Shown: positions 1 to 11,196, counted from the first letter of the stretch. The stretch: DNA of 64,000 nt from Cherax quadricarinatus (GCF_038502225.1 NC_091341.1:4031253-4095252); one strand, 5' to 3'. The notes: generated by a model from the sequence alone, not told the origin. Numbers and translations: made by a program.

Positions 1-1283
1 GTAGTAGTGGAAGCATTGGTGGTGGGGGTAGTAGTGGAAGCATTGGTGGTGGTGGTAGTAGTGGAAGCATTGGTGGTGGTGGTAGTAGTGGAAGCATTGG
101 TGGTGGTGGTGGTGGTAGTAGTGGAAGCATTGGTGGTGGTGGTAGTAGTGGAAGCATTGGTGGTGGTGGTGGTGGTAGTGGAAGCATTGGTGGTGGTGGT
201 GGTAGTGGAAGCATTGGTGGTGGTGGTGGTAGTGGAAGCATTGGTGGTGGTGGTGGTAGTGGAAGCATTGGTGGTGGTGGTGGTAGTGGAAGCATTGGTG
301 GTGGTGGTGGTAGTGGAAGCATTGGTGGTGGTGGTAGTAGTGGAAGCATTGGTGGTGGTGGTGGTAGTAGTGGAAGCATTGGTGGTGGTGGTGGTAGTAG
401 TGGAAGCATTGGTGGTGGTGGTAGTAGTGGAAGCATTGGTGGTGGTGGTAGTAGTGGAAGCATTGGTGGTGGTGGTAGTACTGGAAGCATTGGTGGTGAT
501 GGTAGTAGTGGAAGCATTGGTGGTGGTGGTAATAGTGGAAGCATTGGTGGTGGTGGTGGTGGTGGTGGTAGTAGTGGAAGCATTGGTGGCGGTAGTGGCA
601 GTATTGGTGGTGGTGGTGGTGGTAGTGGCCGTATGGGTGGTGGTGGTGGTGGTAGTGGCCGTATGGGGGGGGGGTAGTGGCAGTATGGGTGGTGGTGGTT
701 GTAGTGGCAGTATGGATGGTGGTGGTTGTAGTGGCAGTATGGGTGGTGGTAGTTGTAGTGGCAGTATGGGTGGTGGTGGTTGTAGTGGCAGTATGGGTGG
801 TGGTGGTTGTAGTGGCAGTATGGGTGGTGGTGGTGGTAGTGGCCGTATGGGTGGTGGTGGTTGTAGTGGCAGTATGGGTGGTGGTAGTGGCAGTATGGGT
901 AGTGGTAGTGGCAGTATGGGTGGTGGTAGTGGTAGTGGCCGTATGGGTGGTGGTGGGTGGTGGCAGTATGGGTGGTGGTGGTAGTGGCAGTGGTGGTGGT
1001 AGTGGCAGTATGGGTGGGGTGGTGCAGTAGTAGTGGCAGTAGTGTGGCAGTATGGGTGGTGGTGGTGGTAGTGGCAGTATGGGTGGTGGTAGTGGCAGTA
1101 TGGGTGGTGGTAGTGGCAGTATTGGTGGTGGTAGTGGCAGTATTGGTGGTGGTAGTGGCAGTATTGGTGGTGGTAGTGGCAGTATTGGTGGTGGTGGTAG
1201 TGGCAGTATGGGTGGTGGTAGTGGCAGTATTGGTGGTGGTAGTGGCAGTATTGGTGGTGGTAGTGGCAGTATAGGTGGTAATG
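1..1283. repeat. GGT-rich minisatellite, two subfamilies
   Basis: Tandem array, cut by the window edge. From 1 to about 595 the unit is AGTGGAAGCATT followed by 3-6 GGT triplets. From about 596 to 1283 the unit changes to AGTGGCAGTATGG or AGTGGCAGTATTGG plus GGT triplets. Unit length is 18-27 bp and changes by whole GGT triplets, which suggests replication slippage inside the unit. Diverged GGT-like sequence continues to about 1400. All three forward frames stay open (Val/Glu/Ala-, Gly/Ser- and Trp/Val-rich), so the frames are by-products of composition and not genes. Confidence 0.93.
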
Positions 1284-1400
1284 ATGGTGGCACTGATGGT
1301 TGTAATGCTGTTGAAAAAGACTGTGGTAGTTATAATGATGGTGGTGGTCTTGACTGCAGTAACAGCGGTGGTGTTGGCGGTGGTGATTGCAGTAACAGCT

Positions 1401-2587
1401 GTGGTGATGGTGCTTTCTTCAACTGCGTCTTGTGATAAAGTGATTGCTTGTAGTCCCCACTACTGTTGCAACCACATCACCGGTGTATCAGCTGCTGACC
1501 ACACCAACGGTGCCTCACTCACCTGTAGTGGTGGAGAAGGCTGGGCTGACCACACCAACTCTTACTCCTCCAATGTCTCTGTATAATTGTTTCCAATGAT
1601 GAGGACGATAATGATGATAACTAAATGAAAATTTATTCGCTGCGCTGTCCGAGAACGGTATTCCCGTATTGTACAACCCCAGCCCTATGTACGCGAGAAG
1701 AATAGTACAGAGTGTGGGTGTGGCATGCAAAGAGTACGTAACCTTTATTCGGCGCATGTACACACCCTCATTTACAGGCTATCTCCCCCAACCAGCGAAC
1801 CAGGTTGCTAAGAGTTGATGATGGGGCCCCGTCGTTCAACTAGTGACCAGGTTCTAGCCAATAAGAAGATGGTTTTGGCAATCGAAGAGGTTATGTGGGT
1901 ACCACTCTCCTGTCTGCCCTTGTCAATCCCATTCTAGAGCTGGTTGAAGCACGGTCTGCTATCTTGTGGCTTCTATTTCTGCCTTGCTTACCGTGGAGTG
2001 CACTATACTTATCACTGTACATAGTGTACATATTGCTGTTCTAAATTGGTGAAGGATAATATAAGTCTAAACTTTTTCTGCTGTGTTTATTTTGCTCCCA
2101 TAAACACCCGGGATAACAGGCCATTTGGAATCCTGGGTTGTAATAGTGGGGTAAGTTTCCAATGCAGTTAAATATTGGCAGTGAAGATCTGAAGAGAATC
2201 TGGAGAGGAGTTTACAAGTTATCCCATGGAAACTAATATACCAATTTTAATAAAATGGCAAATTAGGACATACACAGTCAAAGTCGAATTCAGACCTTCT
2301 ATCACCAGACCATCGAGGATGCAGGGGAAAGGTTCAATAACTTTGTTCTCAAGGCACATGCAATCTCAAATTATTCCTAGATTACTGCCCTAATTACCGT
2401 ACACCAGCAATGGAGGTTTGAAGACGATCAGATGATGCATCTCCTAGGTATTAGCGAAATCAAAACGAAAAGTTGGAGGAAGAAAAAAGAAACCGGGAAA
2501 ACACTTAAAGGTCCCTCTTCTGAGACACCTTATTATAATAATGATGATGATAATGTACAGTAACAACGAGACTTAATAGATTAAAAG
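1401..2587. other. Unassigned intergenic sequence
   Basis: No coding region, repeat or known element is recognisable. The base composition is ordinary, and the only open frames are short and carry no motif. Confidence 0.5.
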
Positions 2588-2661
2588 AGTCAGATCCTGA
2601 CCAGCTGGACTGTGATTTGTATGTTGGACTGCGTGCGGCTAACAGTAACTACCTGGTTTAA
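2588..2661 (+). mobile_element. LINE-C 3'-end fragment
   Basis: This ~75-bp stretch matches, with several changes, the last coding part of the LINE-C element at 13.9 kb (the region encoding SVPDQPGCGSYVGLRAAS). It is one of six LINE-C tails in the window and is strongly 5' truncated, as expected for target-primed reverse transcription. Confidence 0.7.
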
Positions 2662-2689
2662 GAGTGTTCCGGGGTTGCCACTCTGCTTC

Positions 2690-2812
2690 CACTGGCACCC
2701 TGGCACTCTTAAACCAGTGGCACCCTAATTCCTCACCCTCACGCTCCATCACGACCCTGGCACCCCCTCACACCCCTGGCACCCCTGACACTCCCTCACA
2801 CCTTTATTTACA
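2690..2812. repeat. Degenerate CCTGGCACCC-type short repeat
   Basis: Imperfect repeats of CCTGGCAC or CCCTGACAC spaced 10-25 bp apart, too irregular to give a fixed period. The rest of 2812-3040 is pyrimidine-rich and has no other feature. Confidence 0.5.
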
Positions 2813-3041
2813 AGACTTCATTAAGTTGCCGTTTACCTTCAATGGGAAATAATCTGTTTAATTCTTTATCCTTTCGTTCTCCTTTCCTATTCCTCATGTT
2901 TCCTCCTCTTCTCTCCACCATTTCCCGATTCCTCCTCCTCCTAACTCTTCTTCCCGCTTCACACAGGAGAGAAGAGTGCTGGATAACTCTGGTCGGTGTT
3001 CACTCGTTGAGAAACACAGAAATTGCAACGCAGTTGGGTCG

Positions 3042-3043
<2 letters not shown>

Positions 3044-3130
<87 letters not shown>

Positions 3131-3141
3131 TGGGGGGGGGG
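3044..3141. repeat. (TA)n microsatellite with T and G runs
   Basis: About 78 bp of uninterrupted TA dinucleotides, followed directly by a run of T and then a run of G. Confidence 0.97.
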
Positions 3142-3182
3142 ATGTAAAGACACGTGTAGGAAAAAAAAACTTTTATTAATAA

Positions 3183-3212
3183 GACGTTTCGCCTACATTT
3201 AGGCGAAACGTC
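3183..3212. other. Perfect hairpin of two hammerhead 3' halves
   Basis: Arms 3183-3195 and 3200-3212 are perfect 13-bp inverted repeats around a 4-nt loop. Each arm is TAGGCGAAACGTC on one strand. This equals the 3' side of stem II plus GAAAC and the cleavage-site side of the hammerhead motifs elsewhere in the window (compare 21771-21784), but the CUGANGA half is missing from both arms. Confidence 0.75.
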
Positions 3213-3324
3213 GAGCTAATTAAGGTTTCATTTTGCTGTGTTTTGAACCCTTGTGTGCTACGTTCTGCTCTCAGGATTTCGTCAAGTATCCCGGGCAAAA
3301 TGAGGTTCATGGAATAATGTTGGA

Positions 3325-3400
3325 AAGACGTTTTGCCCACCAGGAACTATAGTTTTTTCATTGCTTGATAAAGCCCCTGGTGGGCAAAACGTCTTCTAAA
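3325..3400 (+). ncRNA. Decayed hammerhead-like motif in an inverted repeat
   Basis: 3325-3344 and 3376-3395 form a perfect 20-bp inverted repeat. On the plus strand TTGATAA (3365-3371) is followed by a GCCC/GGGC stem II (3373-3376 with 3382-3385) and then AAAACGTC. The first A of AAAAC replaces the essential G12 of GAAAC, and stem I does not pair, so this copy should be inactive. It belongs to the same family as the copy at 11757. Confidence 0.5.
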
Positions 3401-3448
3401 TAAAATGGTATAAACTTCGTACTGTCTCATTAGGTATATCAGCAACAA

Positions 3449-3481
3449 GGATACCTAACAAGATAATCTTGTTAGGTATCC
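3449..3481. other. Perfect 16-bp hairpin
   Basis: Left arm 3449-3464 and right arm 3466-3481 are perfect inverted repeats around a single A. The arm contains CCTAACAAGAT. It lies 50 bp after the hammerhead-like repeat, and the GATACCTAACAA part recurs again near 3490. It may be the end of a small foldback element. Confidence 0.7.
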
Positions 3482-3688
3482 CAGCAATAGGAATACCTAA
3501 CAAACTCTTGGAATAATTGCCATGTGTAGGTGGCCTATGACCTAAAAGTTGTTGAACCTATTTCCAGAATCCTGGATTGGCTCTAACATCTTCCAAAACT
3601 CTCAGAGGCGGAGCTTCAAATATCAGAAATAAAAAGTGCAAAGAAATAAGATGATGGTGGAGAATGAAACTGAAAGGCAAATTTCCTG

Positions 3689-3895
3689 CATGGGGAAGTG
3701 GAAAAGAATCCCTCCTCCGTAAGCCGTGAGTGTTTTAAGAGGCGACTAAAATGCCGGGAGCGACGGGCTAGTAACCCCCTTCTCCTGTATACATTACTAA
3801 AAGAAAAATAATGACCTAAAAGGAAAAACCGACAAAGAAAAACTAAGTTTTTCTTTTTAGGTCGCCCTACCTAGGTGGGAGATGGCCGCTGCCTT
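3689..3895 (+). mobile_element. Non-autonomous LINE-A derivative (5' leader plus 3' tail)
   Basis: 3689-3815 matches the leader just upstream of the LINE-A endonuclease (14303-14420), including CTCCTCCGTAAGCC, GCCGGGAGC and GGGCTAGTAACCCC. 3850-3895 matches the LINE-A 3' tail (17556-17592), including TTTTTCTTTTT and CCTAGGTGGGAGA. The ~3 kb of endonuclease and reverse transcriptase between these ends is absent. The element is therefore an internally deleted, SINE-like derivative that keeps both ends. A second copy with the same layout lies at 42971-43100 on the minus strand. Confidence 0.7.
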
Positions 3896-3959
3896 GAAAA
3901 GAAAAAATGCAAATTTGACCATTTTGAGTAAATAAACTGATTTTTTTTAATTCCCGTTA

Positions 3960-4195
3960 AGTAATTTCCAGTTTCTCTCTCCTGGACGACTTTAATGTCT
4001 ATTTAATATTTAAATATATTTACACTATTTAATAATTTACATTATTTAATAATTTATAATATTTAATAATTTATAATATTTAATATTTCATATTTTATTA
4101 TTAATATTTATTAATTTATATTTAATATTTTAGAATATTTCATAATATTTAATATTTTAATATTTAATAAAAAATCTAAATTATTTTTTTTACAG
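3960..4195. repeat. AT-rich TAATATTTAA simple repeat
   Basis: Low-complexity sequence built from TTTAATATTT and TAATAATTTA units, with almost no G or C between about 4000 and 4175. Confidence 0.85.
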
Positions 4196-4318
4196 GATTG
4201 AAGATAATTTTTTAAAAAAGAATACAAACTAGAAAATTAAACTGGAGAAGAAAATAAAAATCCGATGTTTCGTAATGTTTTAAAGTTTATTACCCAGGAG
4301 AGAAACGTTCCTTTTCTC

Positions 4319-7300
4319 GAAACATTCCCAGCAACATTCCCAGCAACATTCCCAGCAACATTCTCAGCAACATTCCCAGCAACATTCTCAGCAACATTCC
4401 CAGCAACATTCCCAGCAACATTCCCAGCAACATTCTCAGCAACATTCCCAGCAACATTCCCAGCAACATTCCCAGCAACATTCCCAGCAACATTCCCAGC
4501 AACATTCTCAGCAACATTCCCAGCAACATTCTCAGCAACATTCTCAGCAATATTCCCAGCAACATTCTCAGCAACATTCCCAGCAACATTCCCAGCAACA
4601 TTCCCAGCAACATTCCCAGCAACATTCCCAGCAACATTCCCAGCAACATTCTCAGCAACATTCTCAGCAACATTCCCAGCAACATTCTCAGCAACATTCC
4701 CAGCAACATTCTCAGCAACATTCCCAGCAACATTCCCAGCAACATTCCCAGCAACATTCCCAGCAACATTCTCAGCAACATTCTCAGCAACATTCCCAGC
4801 AACATTCCCAGCAACATTCTCAGCAACATTCCCAGCAACATTCCCAGCAACATTCTCAGCAACACTCCCAGCAACATTCTCAGCAACATTCATAAGAACA
4901 TAAGAACATAAGAATGTAGGAACACTGCAGAAGGCCTACTGGCCCATACGAGGCCCAACACTCCCAGCAACATTCTCAGCAACACTCCCAGCCACATTCT
5001 CAGCAACATTCCCAGCAACATTCCCAGCAACATTCTCAGCAACATTCTCAGCAACATTCTCAGCAACATTCTCAGCAACATTCCCAGCAACATTCTCAGC
5101 AACATTCCCAGCAACATTCCCAGCCACATTCCCAGCAACATTCCCAGCAACATTCCCAGCAACATTCCCAGCAACATTCCCAGCAACATTCTCAGCAACA
5201 TTCTCAGCAACATTTCCAGCCACATTCTCAGCAACATTCCCAGCAACATTCTCAGCAACATTCTCAGCAATATTCCCAGCAACATTCCCAGCAACATTCC
5301 CAGCAACATTCTCAGCAACATTCCCAGCAACACTCAGCAACATTCCCAGCAACATTCCCAGCAACATTCCCAGCAACATTCCCAGCAACATTCCCAGCAA
5401 CATTCTCAGCAATATTCCCAGCAACATTCCCAGCAACATTCCCAGCAACATTCTCAGCAACATTCCCAGCAACATTCCCAGCAACATTCCCAGCCACATT
5501 CTCAGCAACATTCCCAGCAACATTCTCAGCAATATTCCCAGCAACATTCCCAGCAACATTCTCAGCAACATTCCCAGCAACATTCTCAGCAACATTCCCA
5601 GCAACATTCTCAGCAACATTCCCAGCAACATTCTCAGCAACATTCTCAGCAACATTCCCAGCAACATTCCCAGCAACATTCCCAGCAACATTCTCAGCAA
5701 CATTCCCAGCAACATTCTCAGCAACATTCCCAGCAACATTCCCAGCAACATTCTCAGCAACATTCCCAGCAACATTCTCAGCAACATTCTCAGCAATATT
5801 CCCAGCAACATTCCCAGCAACATTCCCAGCAACATTCCCAGCAACATTCCCAGCAACATTCTCAGCAACATTCTCAGCAACATTCCCAGCCATATTCTCA
5901 GCAACATTCCCAGCAACATTCCCAGCAACATTCCCAGCAACATTCTCAGCAACATTCTCAGCAATATTCCCAGCAACATTCCCAGCAACATTCTCAGCAA
6001 CATTCCCAGCAACATTCTCAGCAACATTCCCAGCAACATTCCCAGCAACATTCTCAGCAACATTCCCAGCAACATTCCCAGCCACATTCTCAGCAACATT
6101 CTCAGCAATATTCCCAGCAACATTCCCAGCAACATTCTCAGCAACATTCCCAGCAACATTCCCAGCAACATTCCAAGCAACATTCCCAGCAACATTCTCA
6201 GCAACATTCCCAGCAACATTCTCAGCAACATTCCCAGCAACATTCCCAGCAACATTCCCAGCAACATTCCCAGCAACATTCCCAGCAACATTCCCAGCAA
6301 CATTCTCAGCAACATTCCCAGCAACATTCTCAGCAACATTCCCAGCAACTTTCCCAGCAACATTCTCAGCAACATTCTCAGCAACATTCCCAGCAACATT
6401 CCCAGCAACATTCTCAGCAATATTCCCAGCAACATTCCCAGCAACATTCTCAGCAACATTCCCAGCAACATTCCCAGCAACATTCCCAGCAACATTCCCA
6501 GCAACATTCCCAGCAACATTCCCAGCAACATTCCCAGCAACATTCTCAGCAACATTCCCAGCAACATTCCCAGCGACATTCTCAGCGATATTCCCAGGAA
6601 CATTCCCAGAAACACTCTCAGGAACATTCCCAGCAACATACCCAGCAACATTCCCAGCAACATACCCAGCAACATTCCCAGCAACACTCCCAGCAACATT
6701 CTCAGCAACATTCTCAGCAACATTCCCAGCAACACTCTCAGCAACACTCAGCAACATTCCGAGCAACATACCCAGCAATATTCCCAGCAACATTCCCAGC
6801 AACATTCTCAGCAACATTCCCAGCAACATTCCCAGCAACATTCCCAGCAACATTCTCAGCAACATTCCAGGCAACACTCCCAGCAACATTCCCAGCCACA
6901 TTCCCAGCAACATACCTAGCAACATTCCCAGCAACATTCCCAGCAACATACCCAGAAATATTCCCAGCAACATTCCCAGCAACATACCCAGAAATATTCC
7001 CAGCAACATTCCCAGCAACATTCTCAGCAACATACCCAGCAACATACCCAGCAACATTCCCAGCAACATTCCCAGCAACATACCCAGCAACATTCCCAGC
7101 AACATACCCAGCAACATTCCCAGCAACATACCCAGTAACATTCCCAGCAACATTCCCAGCAACATTCCCAGCAACATACCCAGCAATATTCCCAGCAACA
7201 TACCCAGCAACATTCCCAGCAACATACCCAGCAACATTCCCAGCAACATTCCCAGCAACATACCCAGCAACATTCCCAGCAACATACCCAGCAACATTCC

Positions 7301-8376
7301 CAGCAACATTCCCAGCAACATTCCCAGCAACATTCCCAGCAACATTCTCAGCAACATTCTCAGCAATATTCCCAGCAACATTCCCAGCAACATTCCCAGC
7401 AACATTCCCAGCAACATTCCCAGCAACATTCTCAGCAACATTCCCAGCAACATTCCCAGCAACATTCCCAGCAACATTCCCAGCAACATTCCCAGCAACA
7501 TTCCCAGCAACATTCCCAGCAACATTCTCAGCAACATTCCCAGCAACATTCTCAGCAACATTCCCAGCAACATTCCCAGCAACATTCTCAGCAACATTCC
7601 CAGCAACATTCTCAGCAACATTCCCAGCAACATTCTCAGCAACATTCTCAGCAACATTCCCAGCAACATTCTCAGCAATATTCCCAGCAACATTCCCAGC
7701 AACATTCCCAGCAACATTCCCAGCAACATTCCCAGCAACATTCTCAGCAACATTCCCAGCAACATTCCCAGCAACATTCCCAGCAACATTCTCAGCAACA
7801 TTCCCAGCAACATTCCAGGCAACATTCCAGGCAACGCTCCCAGCCACATTCCCAGCCACATACCCAGCAACATACCCAGCAACATTCCCAGCAACATGCC
7901 CAGCAACATACCCAGCAACATTCCCAGCAACATACCCAGCAACATTCCCAGCAACATTCCCAGCAACATACCCAGCAACATACCCAGCAACATTCCCAGC
8001 AACATGCCCAGCAACATACCCAGCAACATTCCCAGCAACATACCCAGCAACATTCCCAGCAACATACCCAGCAACATTCCCAGCAACATTCCCAGCAACA
8101 TTCCCAGCAACATTCCCAGCAACATTCCCAGCAATATTCCCAGCAACATACCCAGCAACATTCCCAGCAACATTCCCAGCAACATTCCCAGCAACATTCC
8201 CAGCAACATTCCCAGCAACAATCCCAGCAACATTCCCAGCAACATTTCCAGCAACATACCCAGCAACATACCCAGCAACATACCCAGCAACATTCCCAGC
8301 AACATTCCCAGCAACATACCCAGCAACATTCCCAGCAACATACCCAGCAACATTCCCAGCAACATTCCCAGCAACA
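4319..8376. repeat. 12-bp minisatellite CCCAGCAACATT, ~4 kb
   Basis: About 335 head-to-tail copies of a 12-bp unit. Variants are CCCAGCAACATT, CTCAGCAACATT, CCCAGCAACATA and, more rarely, CCCAGCAATATT. Up to about 6740 the C/T variant dominates. The CATA variant is confined to about 6640-7290 and 7860-8350, with a C/T block between, so the array has domains. Single AATATTCC units flanked by CTC units recur (near 4550, 5270, 5410, 5530, 5793, 5964, 6108, 6418) and mark a higher-order repeat. Because 12 is a multiple of 3, several frames stay open for up to a thousand codons; these are not genes. The array starts just after AGAAACGTTCC, a hammerhead-like 3' half. Confidence 0.96.
4890..4966 (-). 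mobile_element. LINE-B 3' tail inserted in the 12-bp array
   Basis: Non-satellite sequence inside the array. It matches the terminal ~75 bp of LINE-B (48770-48845), including the CATAAGAACATAAG terminal repeat, the segment that contains CACTGCAGAAGGCC, and TACTGGCCCAT. The orientation (terminal repeat at the left) places the element on the minus strand. It is an extreme 5' truncation and shows that LINE-B moved after this part of the array existed. Confidence 0.88.
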
Positions 8377-8599
8377 GGCTTTCTCACAAATATTCACGTT
8401 ACTAAAGAGCTCCTTTTTCGTTCGGCTTCAAATTTTTAACACAAGTGTAATGTATCATGAACGAGATTCAATGGACTAATTTGCATACGTGGGCGACCTG
8501 TGGTTGATGTTATTCACATATTCTAACTTCAGCCTTATTAACCGCGTGTGTGGCAGGCTAGGTCAGTTTCACATCTGTTAACACCTGTTAACAGCTCCT

Positions 8600-8752
8600 A
8601 GGAGGCGATGTGGCTGGGTAGGACAGATGTGAGCACGTCAACACCTGCTAGGAGGCTGTGTAGCACAGATGTGAACATGTCAACATCTGCTAGGAGGCTT
8701 TGTGACTGTAGCACAGATGTGAACACGTCAACACCTGCTAGGAGGCTGTGTG
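8600..8752. repeat. Degenerate ~45-bp repeat, about 3-4 copies
   Basis: Copies share CACAGATGTGAACA, GTCAACACCTGCTAGGAGG and CTGTGTAG. Copy length differs because of small insertions. The preceding 8377-8600 shows no feature. Confidence 0.8.
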
Positions 8753-8810
8753 TGGGTGGCTCACCTCGTCTCCTATCTCTGGGATCTTAATGAGGTAAAC
8801 AAGCGACACA

Positions 8811-8962
8811 CTTGCTGCGTGCTGCGCCGCCTGCTGTGTGTTGCGCCGCCTGCTGTGTGCTGCGCCGCCTGCTGTGTGCTGCGCCGCCTGCTGCGTGCTG
8901 CGTCGCCTGCTGCGCGCTGCGCCGCCTGCTGTGTGCTGCGCCCCATGCTGCGCACAGCGCTT
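8811..8962. repeat. 19-bp GC-rich minisatellite
   Basis: About 7-8 copies of GCTGCGCCGCCTGCTGTGT with point changes. Unlike the AT-rich surroundings it is strongly G+C-rich. Confidence 0.9.
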
Positions 8963-9057
8963 CTGAGGGATACAATTCTGCATTTATAATGCCTGATAGA
9001 TATTGCCAAGGTGATGCAACATTGAAACTCTTTCTATATAATTTTTCTAGGGAGTTT

Positions 9058-9145
9058 CTCAATGCCACAGTGTCAGCATTGACGGTGTCTGCAATGCCAC
9101 AGTGTCAGCGTTGACGGTGTCTGCAATGCCACAATGTCAGCAGTT
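9058..9145. repeat. 32-bp repeat, ~2.7 copies
   Basis: Copies share TGCCACAGTGTCAGC and TTGACGGTGTCTGCAA; the third copy is partial and diverged. Confidence 0.85.
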
Positions 9146-9440
9146 ACGATTGCTGCTTCTCTGGGACGATGTTCGAAATGAAGGTCTTCTTTTGTTCACT
9201 AATTTCGGTGAATTGTATATGTCAACAAGAGTGATGTAACCGAAGCTTGTGAATGTTAATGGCAATGAATTATTTTGAGCAAGTGGCACTGGTTATGTAC
9301 TAGTTCAAGACAAGCATGATGCCAAACAATTGGCATTCCCTGCAGGGAGAAGCACAAAACCCGAATGGCCATGGATTTAGATTTAGGGATTGATCACGTT
9401 AAAATTACTACTACTACTGTCTCCAGTGTTATACTCACCT
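9146..9440. other. Unassigned sequence
   Basis: No repeat or coding signal could be recognised. Confidence 0.4.
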
Positions 9441-9443
9441 GTA

Positions 9444-9516
9444 TTCGACTGAAGAGGCCTCTTATCCAGGCAAAACTTCTCGACAACAAATTTAGCCAAG
9501 TGTTGCATGTGTTGTG
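9444..9516 (+). ncRNA. Decayed hammerhead motif with conserved tail
   Basis: Core CTGAAGA is at 9449-9455. GGCC and AGGC can form part of stem II. The next block reads AAAACTTC instead of GAAACGTT, so G12 and G16.2 are lost. Stem I still pairs (CGA before the core, TCG after the site). About 45 bp further, TGTTGCATGTGT matches the GTTGCACATGTGTCT tail seen after the better copies. It is an inactive relative of the 21.7 kb units. Confidence 0.55.
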
Positions 9517-9567
9517 TACCCATCAGTGATCTGATATTTCGACCGTGACTTTGCCTCTGAAGTTGCA

Positions 9568-10165
9568 GTTTATTGTGAACGACATATCTATCTTGTGGAC
9601 GGTAGTGGCTAGTTCATTGTGAACGATATATCTATCTTGTGGACGGTAGTGGCTAGTTCATTGTGAACGACATATCTATCTTGTGGACGGTAGTGGCTAG
9701 TTCATTGTGAACGATATATCTATCTTGTGGACGGTAGTGGCTAGTTCATTGTGAACGATATATCTATCTTGTGGACGGTAGTGGCTAGTTCATTGTGAAC
9801 GACATATCTTGTGGACGGTAGTGGCTAGTTCATTGTGAACGACCTATCTATCTTGTGGACGGTAGTGGCTAGCTCATTGTGAACGACCTATCTATCTTGT
9901 GGACGGTAGTGGCTAGTTCATTGTGAACGACATATCTATCTTGTGGACGCCCGAAATGCCTAGTCATGCTAGGCATGATAGTGGCCCTCTTTGTAATTAG
10001 TATTTTATAATATGTAAACCCCACATTATACTTTTTACAGATAAAATAAACATTTGTATTTGTAGTGGCTAATTTATTGTATACCTCATATCAATATTCT
10101 GGATACTAGCGGCTAGCTTATTGTACACTCCAATCCATCCTGTAGATGGTAGGGGCTAGTTTATT
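9568..10165. repeat. 44-bp minisatellite with diverged extension
   Basis: About nine copies from 9568 to 9953 share ATTGTGAACGA, ATATCTATCTTGTGG and ACGGTAGTGGCTAG. One copy lacks 8 bp (near 9800). After an unrelated insert at about 9954-10062 that ends AATAAACATTTGTATTTG, two to three strongly diverged copies continue to 10165. The diverged part is probably the older, unhomogenised edge of the array. Confidence 0.92.
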
Positions 10166-10471
10166 GTGCACTTAGAAAATACGTTTATCATGTTCGATCC
10201 AACAGAGAATAAGGTAACTATCATTCCTTGGATTAAGAGAATCTTTGCCAGAATGTACGTACCTACTGCCAGTAATCAGGATTCTTGTTCACCCTCCCAC
10301 GACCTTGTGACGACCTTCTAACCTCTACAAGACTCCCACAGGTAGCCCAGAGATGTGCGTGTGACGTCCCAAAGGTGTGCGAGCGATGTTACAGCTCTGG
10401 AAAGGCATTTTCTGACATAATTCAATTTTTAGCTAAAATTTGTAGATTAACACACTTTTACTCGAAACTCT

Positions 10472-10510
10472 GGGGAGCTGAAGAAGCCAGTAGTGGCGAA
10501 ACGTTTCCTT
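10472..10510 (+). ncRNA. Hammerhead ribozyme motif, CUGAAGA type
   Basis: Core CTGAAGA is at 10478-10484. One unpaired A is followed by stem II GCC/GGC (10486-10488 with 10495-10497), then GAAACGTTT from 10498. Stem III is the minimal ACGT. Stem I pairs only if one G is bulged (GGA with TCC), so this copy is weaker than those at 21.7 kb. It is followed within 40 bp by the 15-bp array, which appears to have grown from its tail. Confidence 0.6.
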
Positions 10511-10544
10511 TAATAAATGTCCACAGCATCAGAAACAACATCAA

Positions 10545-11172
10545 ACACAGCAACATCACACACGGCAACATCACACACGGCAACATCACACACGGCAACA
10601 TCACACACGGCAACGTCACACACGGCAACGTCACACACGGCAACGTCACACACGGCAACGTCACACACGGCAACGTCACACACGGCAACGTCACACACGG
10701 CAACGTCACACACGGCAACGTCACACACGGCAACGTCACACACGGCAACGTCACACACGGCAACGTCACACACGGCAACGTCACACACGGCAACGTCACA
10801 CTCGGCAACATCACACACGGCAACATCACACACGGCAACATCACACACGGCAACATCACACACGGCAACATCACACACGGCAACATCACACACGGCAACA
10901 TCTCGCACGGCAACATCTCGCACGGCAACATCTCGCACGGCAACATCTCGCACAGCAACATCTCGCACAGCAACATCTCGCACAGCAACATCTCGCACAG
11001 CAACATCTCGCACAGCAACATCTCGCACAGCAACATCTCGCACAGCAACATCTCGCACAGCAACATCTCGCACAGCAACATCTCGCACAGCAACATCTCG
11101 CACAGCAACATCTCGCACAGCAACATCTCGCACAGCAACATCTCGCACAGCAACATCTCGCACAGCAACATC
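10545..11172. repeat. 15-bp minisatellite with four ordered sub-blocks
   Basis: About 42 copies. The unit changes in ordered blocks: CACACGGCAACATCA (about 10550-10605), CACACGGCAACGTCA (to about 10800), CACACGGCAACATCA again (to about 10895), then CTCGCACGGCAACAT (three copies) and CTCGCACAGCAACAT to the end. Each step differs by one or two bases, so local amplification of successive mutants is visible. Open frames rich in Thr/Ser, Asn/His or Cys are composition artefacts. Confidence 0.95.
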
Positions 11173-11196
11173 TCCACAACTGTTTACCACCTCTGG

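Noticed and set aside
7..1435. Gly/Ser-rich and Val-rich open frames resembling structural or silk-like proteins
   Set aside because: They are the GGT minisatellite in three frames; no signal peptide, splice context or non-repetitive domain.
4319..8376. G-quadruplex array on the minus strand (GGG every 12 nt)
   Set aside because: Loops of 9 nt with only G3 runs are weak candidates, and many units carry GAG instead of GGG.
4237..8405. Long open frames up to 1020 codons on both strands
   Set aside because: They are translations of the 12-bp array; unit length divisible by 3 and absence of stops in the unit explain them fully.
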